Of a stretch of 64,000 nucleotides of DNA, positions 41,298 to 50,754 are shown one piece after another. The notes under the pieces are model-generated. The model was not told where the DNA came from, made no database searches, and saw only the letters and a program-made list of their open reading frames with translations. This DNA is from Actinoplanes utahensis (GTDB lineage Bacteria; Actinomycetota; Actinomycetes; Mycobacteriales; Micromonosporaceae): the NCBI RefSeq assembly GCF_016862455.1, contig NZ_BOMZ01000042.1, positions 1 through 64,000 on the forward strand, in the 5' to 3' direction. Both the position numbers and the translations under genes were made by a program. How positions within the stretch are numbered: position 1 is the first letter of the stretch; each line of letters opens with the position of its first letter.

Positions 41298-42094
41298 GAC
41301 AGCTCCCACGGGGTCCAGTAGCTCTCCGGGTTGATGGTGTAGTTCACGGTCGGCTCCGGGATGTGCTCGACCCGGTGCCGGCGGCTGAACCGGTAGATGA
41401 GCTCCCAGTCCTCCTTCGGCGCCACCGAGGTGGTGCGCCGCAGCCGGCTGAACCGGGTGTCCGGCAGCCGCCGCAGCACCAGCGGGTTGTTGTCCAGGTA
41501 GCAGCGTTCCCAGGCGAGCTTGCGGTCGAACGGCACGGACAGCACGTCGCGGACGGTGCCGTCCGGCGTCAGGCGCCGCATCGCGGTGTAGACCGCGTCC
41601 GGCCGGTCCGGGACCGCCGAGCCGTCCAGGCGGGCCAGCGCCGTCTCCAGATGGTGCGGATCCCACGTGTTGTCGTCGTCGAGGAACGCCACGAACGCCG
41701 AGTCGGTCAGGCCGATCCCGACGTTGCGCCCGACCCCCGGCACGTTGATGTTGTGCCGCAAGGCCACCACGTGCAGCCGGGGATCGTCCGGGAACTCCGG
41801 CAGCCCGCCGCCGCCGTCGTCGACCACCACCACGACCAGGTCCCGCATCGTCTGCGCCAGCACCGACGCGACCGCCTGCGACACCCCGGCGGGCCGCTTG
41901 TAGGTCAGCACGATCACCGCGACCCGGGCCCGCGGGCGCGTCCCGCCGGGCAGGCCGGCCAGCAGGCGGCGCACCTCGGCACGCTCGAACCGGCCCAGGC
42001 CGACCGCGGTGTGCCCGAGCACCACCTTGTTGCGCAGCTCCTCGAGGGGCAGCCAGCCGTACCTGTCGCGTAGTCGCTGCTTCAGCGAACGCAT
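41294..42094 (-). CDS. glycosyltransferase family 2
   Basis: This 266-residue GT-A fold enzyme has VAVIVLTYKRPAGVSQAVASVLAQ at about residues 58-82, VVVVDDGGGG, GVGRNVGIGLTDSAFVAFLDDDN (metal-binding DDD), and the C-terminal EDWELIYRFSRRH. The N-terminal 55 residues are a basic helical extension. ATG 42094 starts 13 nt after the flippase stop, and the gene overlaps the beta-helix gene. It probably adds one sugar of the repeat unit. Confidence 0.9.
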   Translation of the reverse strand: MRSLKQRLRDRYGWLPLEELRNKVVLGHTAVGLGRFERAEVRRLLAGLPGGTRPRARVAVIVLTYKRPAGVSQAVASVLAQTMRDLVVVVVDDGGGGLPEFPDDPRLHVVALRHNINVPGVGRNVGIGLTDSAFVAFLDDDNTWDPHHLETALARLDGSAVPDRPDAVYTAMRRLTPDGTVRDVLSVPFDRKLAWERCYLDNNPLVLRRLPDTRFSRLRRTTSVAPKEDWELIYRFSRRHRVEHIPEPTVNYTINPESYWTPWELS

Positions 42095-42107
42095 GTCTCG
42101 GCTTCTC

Positions 42108-43577
42108 CTAAACGGTTTCGGTGGCCGTGGCGGCGAGCGCGGGGGCCGGCTCCTCGGCGGCGGGATCGCCGGCCCGAAGACGCTTGACGAGCGGAAGGAC
42201 GAACGGGAGGTACGTGGCCAGGGCGGCGAGACCGGCCGCGGTCAGGCCGAGGAAACCGTCGCCGAGCCAGCGGTGCACGAGCCAGGCGACCACGCCCATC
42301 GCGAGGCCGCCCAGCGCCGGGCGGACACAGCTGAGCAGGATCGCGCGGGCCGGGATGCCGAGCCTCACCAGCGCGACCAGGAACACCGGGGCGACCAGCA
42401 GACCGGCCACCACCACGTGCCCGGCCGCGACGCCGGACACGCCCCACGGGTGCGCGAACAGCACCAGCACGGGGGTGAGCGAGAGCAGCCACCACGCCTG
42501 CATCAGCATGAGCGTCTTACGGACCCGGGTGGCGAGGCAGTCGTACGCCAACTCGACCGCGACCCGCAGCAGCCCCAGCGCCACCAGGAACCGCAGCGGC
42601 AGGCCGGCGGCCGCCCACTGGTCGCCGTAGACGAACGTGATGATCGGTGTGGAGAGCACCCCGAGCACCACGCAGATCGGCACGGCGGCCGCGATGACGA
42701 GGCTGAACGCGCGGAGGAAACCGGCCGCGAACCGTTCCGGCGACTCGTCGGCGAGCCGGGAGAAGCCGGCGAACGACACCCGCCGGGCGGTCTCCGACAC
42801 CATCCGCACCGGCCAGCTCGACATGTTGAACGCCATCGCGTACACCCCGACCGCGGCCGGCCCGAGGACCGAGCCGACGACCACCGTGTCCACGTTGACG
42901 ATGCCGAGGGTCAGCAGGCTCGCCGACGCCAGCGGGAAGCCGTACCGGATCAGGCTCTTCGCCTGGCCGGTGTCCCAGCCGAAGCGGAGCATGCCGGGCG
43001 CGCAGAGCCCGAAGCCGACCAGGGCGACCAGGTTGCCGATCAGCGAGCCCCAGGCGAAGCTCATCGCGCCGACTCCGGCCGCCGCGAAGGCGATCATGGC
43101 GCCGGTGCTGACGGCGAAGTTCAGGATGTCCACCACGGTGCGCTTGAACTGCTGGAACTCGCGGTTGAGCAGGCCCAGCGGGACACACGCGATGCCGTCG
43201 ATGATCACGCTGATGCAGAGGACCCGGAGCATCGTGGTGGCTTCCGGGGAGCCGAGCAGCGAGGCCACGGTCGGCGCGGTGAGATAGAGGACCACGTACA
43301 GCGCGGTGCTGCTGAGCGTCGAGATGGTGAGCACGGTCGGCGCGAACCGCCGGATGTCGCCCTCCCAGCGGACCAGCGCGAGGCTGACGCCCATCTCGTT
43401 GAGCGACAGCAGCATGGCCAGCACCAGCAGGCCGACCGCGTAGAGACCCCACTCGTACGGCCCGAAGAAGAGACGCGCCAGGATGACACCGGACGCGAAC
43501 GTGCCGACCCGGCGGACGATGGTGTTGATCAGGCTCCACCGGGCAGCCGTCGCCACCCGCCTGTTCAAATCCGTCAC
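42108..43577 (-). CDS. Wzx-type polysaccharide flippase (MOP superfamily)
   Basis: This 489-residue membrane protein has about 14 hydrophobic segments. The N-terminal ATAARWSLINTIVRRVGTFASGVILARL and GLYAVGLLVLAMLLSLNEMG are typical of the polysaccharide_synt family that flips undecaprenyl-linked repeat units. The last 20 residues are an Ala/Glu-rich tail. GTG 43577 starts 2 nt after the polymerase stop. It is in one operon with Wzz-like, Wzy-like and two later genes, which supports a Wzx/Wzy-dependent export route. Confidence 0.92.
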   Translation of the reverse strand: MTDLNRRVATAARWSLINTIVRRVGTFASGVILARLFFGPYEWGLYAVGLLVLAMLLSLNEMGVSLALVRWEGDIRRFAPTVLTISTLSSTALYVVLYLTAPTVASLLGSPEATTMLRVLCISVIIDGIACVPLGLLNREFQQFKRTVVDILNFAVSTGAMIAFAAAGVGAMSFAWGSLIGNLVALVGFGLCAPGMLRFGWDTGQAKSLIRYGFPLASASLLTLGIVNVDTVVVGSVLGPAAVGVYAMAFNMSSWPVRMVSETARRVSFAGFSRLADESPERFAAGFLRAFSLVIAAAVPICVVLGVLSTPIITFVYGDQWAAAGLPLRFLVALGLLRVAVELAYDCLATRVRKTLMLMQAWWLLSLTPVLVLFAHPWGVSGVAAGHVVVAGLLVAPVFLVALVRLGIPARAILLSCVRPALGGLAMGVVAWLVHRWLGDGFLGLTAAGLAALATYLPFVLPLVKRLRAGDPAAEEPAPALAATATETV

Positions 43578-43579
43578 TG

Positions 43580-44953
43580 TCAGGGTTCTCCGATTCTCGC
43601 CATCTCACGGCGCGCCACGCTCAGGTATGCACCCGACAGGCCCAGCATCAGGAAAGTGGATCCGGCCACGATCGGGAAGCTCAGCGTGTCGAATGTGGCC
43701 GTTACGACGAGCATCACGAACCCGACGGCCACAAAGGCCTGACCGGTCTCCCGGCGCTCCTCGGCGGCGAACCGGCGACGGCCCGCGCCGCCACAGTGGA
43801 TCATCGTGATGTAGAGCGCGACGATCGCGATCACCCCGACGATGCCGATCTCCAGCCGGGCGAGCAGGTACTGGTTGTCGGTGAAGCGGTACAGGTCGGG
43901 CAGGAAGGTGCCGGGGCCGCGACCGAACCACTCGTGCCCGGCGATGAAGCCGTCCACGTCCTCGCTGGTGGCGGTCCGCGAGTTGGTGCTGTCGTCACCG
44001 CCGTCCAGCATCGCGCTGAACAGGCCGATCAGGGTGCCGATCAGGCCGGGCACGACGACCCGGGTGGCGCCCAGCGCCGGGATCAGCACCAGCAGCGTCC
44101 TGCCCACCCGGTCGGACTTCCAGGTGACCATCAGCGCGATCATGACGATGCCCAGGCCGATCACCGAGGTCCGGGACACGGTCATCACCGAGGCCAGCGC
44201 GATCAGGGCGACCGGCACCCACTTGCGCCAGGCGCTACGGTCCCCGCCGTGGAAGGCCTGCGCGATGGCGAACGGCAGCGCGGTCACCATGGTGGTGGCC
44301 AGTTCCAGGGTGTTCGACGCGGTGGAGGTGGGCCGGACGAAGTCGCCGCGGCTGATCAGCTCGACCGCCGCGTTCGACTGGAAGCCGGGGATCACGATCC
44401 AGGACGTGAGGCTCTGCTTGAGCAGGAACTCCGCCATCCCGACCGCGGCCATCACCGCGCAGCAGCGGACGAACAGGCGCAGCAGCCGGTCGATCTGCCG
44501 GTACTCGGTCAGCGACGTGGTCAGCAGGATCAGGGGCAGCCAGATCATCAGTTGCAGCAGGGCCCGGTCGGCGGCGCTGTACTCCATCACGTCGGCGTCG
44601 CGCCGGCCGACCGCCACGTACGCCAGCAGCACCGCCACGCTGTATCCGAGCAGCGCGAGCCGGGGCAGCCGGGTCCCCTCGGCCGGCTGGACCCGGCGCA
44701 TCAGCCAGCTCACCGCGTACCACAGCAGGGCGACCAGCAGGAACAGGTTGGCCACCGTGCCGGTCGCGCCGATGCTCGGCACCACCAGCCGGGCCGGGAC
44801 GATCAGCAGAAGGACGATGTAGACGGCCAGCAGCGAGTCCGGGCCCAGTCGGCGCAGGCGCTGCTGCGATCGGTAGAGACGGCCCTGCTTGGCGGGAGCG
44901 GCCGGGTGGCGGGTGGTGGCGCGCGCCTCAGCTGCCGTTGACCCGGTTGGCAT
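43580..44953 (-). CDS. O-antigen polymerase/ligase family protein (Wzy-like)
   Basis: This 457-residue protein has roughly 10-12 membrane helices. It contains the Wzy_C-like region with [16 protein letters not shown] and a long external loop [36 protein letters not shown]; the GRGPGTF and DNQYL pieces are the usual O-antigen ligase/polymerase signature. I start at ATG 44953 (GGGGCC upstream), which overlaps the Wzz-like gene by 26 nt; the first 40 residues are a soluble, Ala-rich extension. In this context polymerase is more likely than ligase. Confidence 0.88.
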   Translation of the reverse strand: MPTGSTAAEARATTRHPAAPAKQGRLYRSQQRLRRLGPDSLLAVYIVLLLIVPARLVVPSIGATGTVANLFLLVALLWYAVSWLMRRVQPAEGTRLPRLALLGYSVAVLLAYVAVGRRDADVMEYSAADRALLQLMIWLPLILLTTSLTEYRQIDRLLRLFVRCCAVMAAVGMAEFLLKQSLTSWIVIPGFQSNAAVELISRGDFVRPTSTASNTLELATTMVTALPFAIAQAFHGGDRSAWRKWVPVALIALASVMTVSRTSVIGLGIVMIALMVTWKSDRVGRTLLVLIPALGATRVVVPGLIGTLIGLFSAMLDGGDDSTNSRTATSEDVDGFIAGHEWFGRGPGTFLPDLYRFTDNQYLLARLEIGIVGVIAIVALYITMIHCGGAGRRRFAAEERRETGQAFVAVGFVMLVVTATFDTLSFPIVAGSTFLMLGLSGAYLSVARREMARIGEP

Positions 44954-45905
44954 CCTGGCCCCTGCGGTCCACCCCGGACTGGTAGGTCCGGGAGAGCGGC
45001 GGATTCGCCCCCTGCTGCTGCGGCACCACCAGCCGCTGCGTCTTCTCGGCTCCGGACGGAGCGGCGGGCGGCGGGGATGCCTGGAACGGCTGCCTCGGGG
45101 GTGGCAGCGGCTGGGACGGGGGAAGCTGCGGCGGCACGGGCAGCTGCGCCGGCGCGGCCGGGCCCTTCGCCGGATGCGGCGCCTTGGGCGGGACCTGGAT
45201 GACCACGGTGCCCTCGATGTCGGCCGGCGCGGCGGCCGAGCCGGTCGCCGGAGTGGTCTCCGGCGCACTGCCCGCGGCCAGCGCCTTGCGCCGCTTGCGG
45301 GCGCGGCTGACGCTCTCCACCACGAAGGCGATGATCAAGCCGAGCGCGGCGACACCGCCGCCGACCACGATGACCGGCTGGAGTTTCTCCTTGGTCAGCG
45401 TCTCGGGTTTCTGCGGCGGGATGACCTGGGTCAGCTTGATCCGGTCCCGCTCGTTCACGCCGTTCTCCACCTGGATGTCCAGGAGCGTGCTGTCGGCGTA
45501 CTCCGCCAGCTTGGCGGCCGAGTCGAGCAGGTGCGCGCGGTCGTCGCCGGTCAGCGTCAGGGTCAGGAACGGGCCCTGGGCGTTCTCCGCCAGGGCGACC
45601 GTGTACTCCTCGGTGATGCCGCGGTCCTTCAGCGCCAGCACCGTGTCGGTGGACTGCAGCCGGCGGCCGAGGAAGTCGGCGGTGGCGACGAGCGAGCCGT
45701 TGAAGTTCAGGAACGGGTTGTCCTGGCCCTGGGTCGCGGCGGTGGTGGCGGCGGGCGCGCTGAGCAGACTGACCATGGTGTACGTCGAGTAGGTCGTGGG
45801 CACCATGGACCAGGTGGCGCCGCCCAGGCCCACCGCCAATGCCAGCATCGGCACGACGATGTACCAGCGCGAGCGCAGAATGCTCAGGATCTCGCCGAGG
45901 TCCAC
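44928..45905 (-). CDS. Wzz-type chain length determinant protein with Pro-rich tail
   Basis: This 325-residue polysaccharide co-polymerase has the Wzz pattern, starting [23 protein letters not shown] with a membrane helix at about 15-33. An extracellular helical part follows, then a second membrane helix at about 177-197 ([20 protein letters not shown]). The cytoplasmic tail (200-325) is Pro/Ala/Gln-rich, without a tyrosine-kinase domain or a clear tyrosine cluster. GTG 45905 is the first gene of the minus-strand Wzz-Wzy-Wzx-GT2-beta-helix operon. A second Wzz-like gene lies divergently at 46089. Confidence 0.87.
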   Translation of the reverse strand: MDLGEILSILRSRWYIVVPMLALAVGLGGATWSMVPTTYSTYTMVSLLSAPAATTAATQGQDNPFLNFNGSLVATADFLGRRLQSTDTVLALKDRGITEEYTVALAENAQGPFLTLTLTGDDRAHLLDSAAKLAEYADSTLLDIQVENGVNERDRIKLTQVIPPQKPETLTKEKLQPVIVVGGGVAALGLIIAFVVESVSRARKRRKALAAGSAPETTPATGSAAAPADIEGTVVIQVPPKAPHPAKGPAAPAQLPVPPQLPPSQPLPPPRQPFQASPPPAAPSGAEKTQRLVVPQQQGANPPLSRTYQSGVDRRGQDANRVNGS

Positions 45906-46052
45906 GGACGCCTCTCCAAAATTCCCGCCAGGACGTCTTCAGTCGCCACGGATTCCACAGCGGAGCGCCACCGATGTGGCCCCCCGACACACGATCGCCA
46001 AGCTATACGACGATCGCGATGCTGGCTATCGGCAGTCGGGCCGGGCCAGAGG

Positions 46053-46082
46053 TTGACAAGCTTCGACTCGACCGGCTAGAGC
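46053..46082 (+). promoter_or_regulatory. promoter of the second wzz-like operon
   Basis: TTGACA (46053-46058) is followed after 18 nt by TAGAGC (46077-46082), 6 nt before the ATG at 46089. The -35 is a perfect housekeeping match. The mRNA would be leaderless or nearly so. Confidence 0.5.
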
Positions 46083-46088
46083 GGAGCG

Positions 46089-46772
46089 ATGTTTCTGTCC
46101 GACATGGCCGGCGTACTCAAGCGCCGCTGGTACGTGATCCTCGCCGGGGCGGTGATCACGGCCGCCTCGGTGCTGCCCGCGGCCCGCACCCAGGATCGTT
46201 TCCTCGCCTCCGAGGTCCTGATGATCCAGCCGCCGGTCTCACACTACGCGCCGAACCCGGTCACCGGCCTCTACCCGTCGATCGCGATCACCGCGGCCGC
46301 GGTGGCGAACCGGCTGAACACCGCCGACTCCCAGGAGATGTTCCGGTCCAAGGGGGTCATCGGCACCTACCGGTTCGAGCCGCGCAACACCGGGACGCGG
46401 CAGCAGCCGCGGTACGTGATCGGATCGATGTCGATCACCAACATCAGCACCGACGAGGAGGGCGGCCTGCACTCGATCAAGGTGCTGCGCACCACCTTCG
46501 AGCAGGAGCTGGACGCCATGCAGGACGAATGGAAGGTGAAGCGGGATCTGCGGATCACGGTGGCGCCGCTGGTTCCGCCGTCGTCGACGCTGCTGACCCA
46601 CTCGCCGATCCGGTCGGTGATGGGCGTGGGCCTGATCGGCATGCTCGTCACCGCGGCTGTCGCAATGTGGACAGACGAGTTCGCCCGCCGTCGGCGTAGG
46701 ACCGTCGCCACGCCACTGTCCTCGGCAGATTCACCGCATTGGACCGAACCACTGGTCCGTTCAGCCCTCTAG
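46089..46772 (+). CDS. Wzz-like polysaccharide co-polymerase (short)
   Basis: This 227-residue protein has membrane helices near each end (about 15-32 and 179-197) and an external middle region. MFLSDMAGVLKRRWYVILAGAVITAASVL is the Wzz-type N-terminus, and the second helix follows PIRSVMGVGLIGMLVT. The cytoplasmic tail is short and basic with no kinase. It is divergent from the longer Wzz at 44928-45905 with 183 nt between, so both may be transcribed from one control region. It starts the plus-strand run of glycosyltransferase and deacetylase genes to 49629. Two Wzz-like proteins may set different chain lengths or form a hetero-oligomer. Confidence 0.82.
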   Translation: MFLSDMAGVLKRRWYVILAGAVITAASVLPAARTQDRFLASEVLMIQPPVSHYAPNPVTGLYPSIAITAAAVANRLNTADSQEMFRSKGVIGTYRFEPRNTGTRQQPRYVIGSMSITNISTDEEGGLHSIKVLRTTFEQELDAMQDEWKVKRDLRITVAPLVPPSSTLLTHSPIRSVMGVGLIGMLVTAAVAMWTDEFARRRRRTVATPLSSADSPHWTEPLVRSAL

Positions 46773-46854
46773 CTGTGTACGACGCGGCATGTCTACGTGA
46801 GCGCTTCTCTGAAATGTTGTTCGCGTCGACAGTGCCGAACCGGGGGGAACAGTT

Positions 46855-48132
46855 GTGAAGGACCGGCGACCCAGTGTCGCGATTCTGGTGGCGAACCTGC
46901 CCGCCGAGAAGGATCGCCGGGTCATCCGCGAATGCCTCAGCCTGGAAGCGGCCGGGTTCGACGTGACCGTGATCGCCCCGCGCGGCGATCGCAGCCTCAC
47001 CGTCCTGCCCGGCAGTGATCGCACCCGGCTGCGGCCCTACCCGGTGATCATGTACGGCAGCGGCGTCCTGTCGTTCGCCGCCGAGTTCCTCTGGTCGTTC
47101 CTGTGGATCGCGATCAGGCTGGCCGGCGAGATCGTCCGCGGCCGGGCCCAGGCGGTCCAGGTGTGCAACCCGCCGGACGTGTACTTCCCGCTCGCGTGGG
47201 TGCTGCGGGCGCTGGGCCGGCCGTGGGTGTTCGACCACCACGACCTGTCGCCGGAGGTCTACGTCTCCCGCGGCGGCGACCCGAACCCGCTGGTCTCCAA
47301 GCTGCTGGTGGCCTTCGAATGGTTGACGCTGCGCTCGGCCACCGAGGTGTTCGCCACCAACGAGTCGTTCAAGGACAACGCCGTACGCCGCGGGGTGCGC
47401 CCGGAGAAGGTCACGGTGGTCCGCAACGGGCCCGCTCACGCCGAGATCGCGGCGAAGGCCGCCTCCTCGCCCGGCGACGAGGGCCTGCTCAAGGTGGTCT
47501 ATCTGGGCGTGTTCGGTCCGCAGGACAACGTCGAGGGCGCCGTCCTGGCCGCCGAGGAGCTGGCCCGGCGGCGCGGCCGCAGCGGCTGGCGGATGATCCT
47601 GGCGGGCGACGGTGAGACCGCGTCCGCGCTGCGCAAGCTGACCGCCGAACGCGGTCTCACCGACGTCGTCGAGTTCACCGGCTGGCTGAACGGCCCGGAG
47701 GTGGACGCGCTGCTGCGCGACGCGACCGTGGCGATCCAGCCGGACCTGCCGACCCGGATGAACCAGCTCTCCACCATGGCCAAGACCGTGGAGTACCTGG
47801 GCCGTGGCGTGCCGGTGGTGGCCGCCGACCTGATCGAGACCCGGGCCACCGTCGGCGACGCCGGCGTCTACGTGCCGAACGGTACGCCGCTCGAGTTCGC
47901 CGAGGCGATCGACGCGCTGCTCGACGACCCGCAGGCGCGGCAGCGGATGCACGAGATCGGCCGTGAGCGGTTCCGCGACTTCCTGTCCTGGGAGCACCAG
48001 GCCGAGAAGTACGTCGCGGTGTGGCGGCGCCTGCTCGCCAAGCGCCTGCCGCGCGAGGCCCCCACGGCCCCCACGGCCCGCATCCCGTCGCCGCGCAAGC
48101 CCGCCGACGAGACCACCCGGGCCGAGCCGTGA
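46855..48132 (+). CDS. glycosyltransferase family 4
   Basis: This 425-residue GT-B retaining glycosyltransferase has the N-terminal domain VAILVANLPAEKDRRVIRECLSLEAAGFDVTVIAP and FDHHDLSPEVY. The donor-binding C-terminal domain has LKVVYLGVFGPQDNVEGAVLAAEEL, MILAGDG, VEFTGWLNGPEVDALLRDATVAIQPD and the final KTVEYLGRGVPVVAADLIETR with the ExxxxxxE-like motif. The GTG at 46855 has GGGGGGAACAG upstream. The tail (410-425) is Pro/Ala-rich. It overlaps the next glycosyltransferase start by four bases. It is expected to act on the lipid-linked oligosaccharide. Confidence 0.92.
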   Translation: MKDRRPSVAILVANLPAEKDRRVIRECLSLEAAGFDVTVIAPRGDRSLTVLPGSDRTRLRPYPVIMYGSGVLSFAAEFLWSFLWIAIRLAGEIVRGRAQAVQVCNPPDVYFPLAWVLRALGRPWVFDHHDLSPEVYVSRGGDPNPLVSKLLVAFEWLTLRSATEVFATNESFKDNAVRRGVRPEKVTVVRNGPAHAEIAAKAASSPGDEGLLKVVYLGVFGPQDNVEGAVLAAEELARRRGRSGWRMILAGDGETASALRKLTAERGLTDVVEFTGWLNGPEVDALLRDATVAIQPDLPTRMNQLSTMAKTVEYLGRGVPVVAADLIETRATVGDAGVYVPNGTPLEFAEAIDALLDDPQARQRMHEIGRERFRDFLSWEHQAEKYVAVWRRLLAKRLPREAPTAPTARIPSPRKPADETTRAEP

Positions 48133-48974
48133 CCAGTGTGGTCATCGCCGCCCACAACGAGGCCGCGGTGATCGGCCGCTGCCTGGACGCGCTGCTGGCC
48201 GAGGCGGCGCCGGGCGAGTTCGACGTGACGGTCGCCGCGAACGGGTGCACCGACGACACCGTGGCCGTGGCCGCCGACCGGGGCGTCCGCGTGCTGGATC
48301 TCCCGGAGCCCGGCAAAACCGGCGCCCTCAACGCCGGCGACGCCGCGGCCGTGGGTTTCCCCCGCGTCTATCTGGACGCCGACATCGTGCTGAGCACCGC
48401 CGGGCTGCGCGAGCTCGCCGCCGCGGTGACCGGCCCGGTGCCGGCCGCCACCGCGCGCCGCGAGCTCGACCTGACCGGCCGTCCGCTGCCGGTCCGTGCC
48501 TACTTCAGCGTGCACCGGCACCTTCCCGCGCTGCGTACCGGGCTCTTCGGCCGCGGCGTGATCGTGCTGTCGGAAGCCGGCCGCGCCCGGTTCGACCGTT
48601 TCCCGGACATGGTCGCCGACGACCTCTTCGTCGACTCGCTCTTCACCCCGGAGGAGAAACGCCAGGTGGAGACGGTCCCGTCGGTGGTGGCGACACCCCG
48701 CAGGACCGGGGATCTGATCCGCCGGCTGATCCGGGTCCGGGCCGGCAACGCGGCGTTGCGGGCGGCGGCCGCGCGGGGTGAGATCTCCGCTGCGGTACGG
48801 CCGTCGAGCGGTTCCTCCTGGCTCAAGGACGTCGTGCTGCGCCGCCCGTGGCTGGCTCCCGCCGCCGTCGCCTACGTCGTGATCACCCTGTACGCGGCGG
48901 TGCGGGCCAAACGGCGCCCGGACACCGGCTGGGGACGCGACGAATCGACCCGCCAGGAAGAAGCGAATGCCTGA
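48129..48974 (+). CDS. glycosyltransferase family 2 with C-terminal membrane helix
   Basis: This 281-residue GT-A enzyme starts TSVVIAAHNEAAVIGRCLDALLAEA. Then follow VTVAANGCTDDTVAVAADRGV, EPGKTGALNAGDAAAVGFPRVYLDADIVLS (donor site DAD), and VADDLFVDSLF. A hydrophobic helix near residues 238-258 (APAAVAYVVITLYAAV) probably anchors it to the membrane. The GTG at 48129 overlaps the GT4 stop, and the stop lies 8 nt into the deacetylase gene. It is the second sugar-adding enzyme of the plus-strand run. Confidence 0.9.
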   Translation: MTSVVIAAHNEAAVIGRCLDALLAEAAPGEFDVTVAANGCTDDTVAVAADRGVRVLDLPEPGKTGALNAGDAAAVGFPRVYLDADIVLSTAGLRELAAAVTGPVPAATARRELDLTGRPLPVRAYFSVHRHLPALRTGLFGRGVIVLSEAGRARFDRFPDMVADDLFVDSLFTPEEKRQVETVPSVVATPRRTGDLIRRLIRVRAGNAALRAAAARGEISAAVRPSSGSSWLKDVVLRRPWLAPAAVAYVVITLYAAVRAKRRPDTGWGRDESTRQEEANA

Positions 48975-49629
48975 GCACGTCAACATCCTGTTCCACGGCA
49001 TCGGCGAGCCGCAGCGCGAGCTGGAGCCGGGCGAGGACGCGTACTGGATCACCGAGGGCGCGTTCACCGCGATCCTGGACGAGGTCACGTCCTGGCCGGA
49101 CGTGTCGCTGAGCTTCGACGACAGCAACTCCTCCGACGTCACCGTCGCCCTGCCCGCCCTGCTCGACCGCGGCCTGACCGCCGAGTTCTTCGTGCTGGCC
49201 GGCCGCCTCGGGCAGCCCGGCAGTCTCGGCGAGAAGGACCTGCGCGCCCTGGTGGACAGCGGGATGCCGGTCGGCAACCACGGCATGTGGCACCACCCGT
49301 GGCGGGGCATGTCCGCCGCGACCACCCACGAGGAGCTGGCCGAGGCCCGGGACCGGATCGCCGCGGCGATCGGCCGCCCGGTGACCCGGGCGGCCTGCCC
49401 GCTGGGCCGCTACGACCGGGCCACCCTGTCGTCGCTGCACCGGCTCGGCTACACGACGGTCTTCACCAGCGACCGCCGTCCCGCCGTGCCGGGCCGCTGG
49501 CTGCAGCCCCGATTCAGCGTCTACCGCGACGACACCCCGGAGTCGGTGCGGCTCGCGGTCCAGCGCTCACGGCGGATTCCAGTCCGGCTGCGCAACGCGG
49601 CAGCCGGACTGGTGAAGCGCCTGCGTTAG
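48967..49629 (+). CDS. polysaccharide deacetylase family protein (NodB-like)
   Basis: This is a 220-residue carbohydrate esterase family 4 type protein. The metal and catalytic motifs are SLSFDDSNSSD (Asp-Asp, residues about 48-58) and GNHGMWHHPW (His-x-x-x-His near residue 103), with RAACPLGRYD in place of the usual RPPYG. No signal peptide is visible, so it either acts on cytoplasmic substrates or is exported another way. ATG 48967 overlaps the glycosyltransferase by 8 nt. It probably removes N-acetyl groups from an amino sugar of the polymer or its precursor. Confidence 0.88.
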   Translation: MPEHVNILFHGIGEPQRELEPGEDAYWITEGAFTAILDEVTSWPDVSLSFDDSNSSDVTVALPALLDRGLTAEFFVLAGRLGQPGSLGEKDLRALVDSGMPVGNHGMWHHPWRGMSAATTHEELAEARDRIAAAIGRPVTRAACPLGRYDRATLSSLHRLGYTTVFTSDRRPAVPGRWLQPRFSVYRDDTPESVRLAVQRSRRIPVRLRNAAAGLVKRLR

Positions 49630-50603
49630 TTCGTGGCCGGAGCAGGCGTCGCGAGCAGCTGGTCGTCGACGACGGCGGTCTGGCCGGACGTCACGGTGTA
49701 GGTCGCCGCCGACGCGAAGTCGGGCTGCTGGGGCGCGTACTGGGTGGCGCCGTCAGCGGTGGTGAACTGCACCTTGTAACGGCCCGGCGCCAGGGTGCCG
49801 GTGAGGTCGTAGGCGCCGTTCTCGTCGGTGGTCCGGTAGTGGCCGACGGTGGTGTCCACGTTGATGACGGTGACGTACACGCCGGCGGCCGGCGCCCCCG
49901 CGGCGTCGGTCACCCGGCCGGTGATGCCCGCGGCCGCGACGGCCCGGTCGTTGACGCGCAGGGTCTGGCCGGGGCGCACGAAGAACCGGGTGGCCTCGGC
50001 CGGGTCGAAGGTGTGCGGCACGTACTGGTTGACGACACCCACGGTGTAGTCGACGGTGAAGGTCGCGTTCGGCTTGACCTTGATCCGGTAGGTGCCGTCG
50101 GCCGCGGTGACGGTGGCGCGCGGGTTGGCGGTGTCCACGTTCGTCGCGGTGACCGGCGCGTTCGCCAGCGGCGCGCCGTCCGGGCCGAGGAGCCGGCCGG
50201 CGATGGTCCCGGCGGTGGTGACGGTGCTGGTGGCGTTGGTGTCACGGTTCGCCCGCACCTGATAGACCTTGGCCTGGCTGACGTCGGAGATGCGGCCCGG
50301 CGCCCACTCCGACCAGCCGCCCAGGCCGATCTGCAGCCGGTAGGCGCCCGGCTCCAGCCCGGTCAGCCGGAACCGGCCGTCGGCGTCGACCGACCGCTCC
50401 TGGGACGGGTCGATGCGGCCGTCGAGGAAGACCGAGACGGTGGCGTCGGCGACGACGGCGCCGCGGCCGTCCCGGACCACACCGGACAGGCTGCCGGCCG
50501 GGTCGGCGGCGAACGCCGGGCCGGCGACGGCGGTGGTGGCGGCGGTCATCCCGGCCAGGGCGGTGGCCAGGACGATGCGGCGGGTCATGCGGCTGTTCTG
50601 CAT
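49626..50603 (-). CDS. secreted protein with carboxypeptidase-regulatory/Cna-B-like repeats
   Basis: This 325-residue exported protein has a signal peptide at about 1-32 (ends GPAFA-A). Three beta-sandwich modules follow: residues about 36-115 (LSGVVRDGRGAVVADATVSVF, DGRFRLTGLEPGAYRLQI), 130-215 (IAGRLLGPDGAPLANAPVTATN, DGTYRIKVKPNATFT) and 220-300 (ITGRVTDAAGAPAAGVYVTVIN, NGAYDLTGTLAPGRYKVQF). There is no sortase motif or catalytic residue. Its stop shares four bases with the convergent deacetylase stop (TTAG). It probably serves as a cell-surface or glycan-binding scaffold. Confidence 0.87.
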   Translation of the reverse strand: MQNSRMTRRIVLATALAGMTAATTAVAGPAFAADPAGSLSGVVRDGRGAVVADATVSVFLDGRIDPSQERSVDADGRFRLTGLEPGAYRLQIGLGGWSEWAPGRISDVSQAKVYQVRANRDTNATSTVTTAGTIAGRLLGPDGAPLANAPVTATNVDTANPRATVTAADGTYRIKVKPNATFTVDYTVGVVNQYVPHTFDPAEATRFFVRPGQTLRVNDRAVAAAGITGRVTDAAGAPAAGVYVTVINVDTTVGHYRTTDENGAYDLTGTLAPGRYKVQFTTADGATQYAPQQPDFASAATYTVTSGQTAVVDDQLLATPAPATN

Positions 50604-50754
50604 CGTGGATCCCCTTCGGTGCGGCGCCCCCGTGCGGCGCGCCTGTTTCGTTCGTCGCTTGGTGCGATGCGCCCGCGGACCACCGAGTTCGGAGATCTTG
50701 GTAACGGATCGATAACGGAAGCGACGCCCGATGCCGAGAGGTCCGCCCGCCCGG

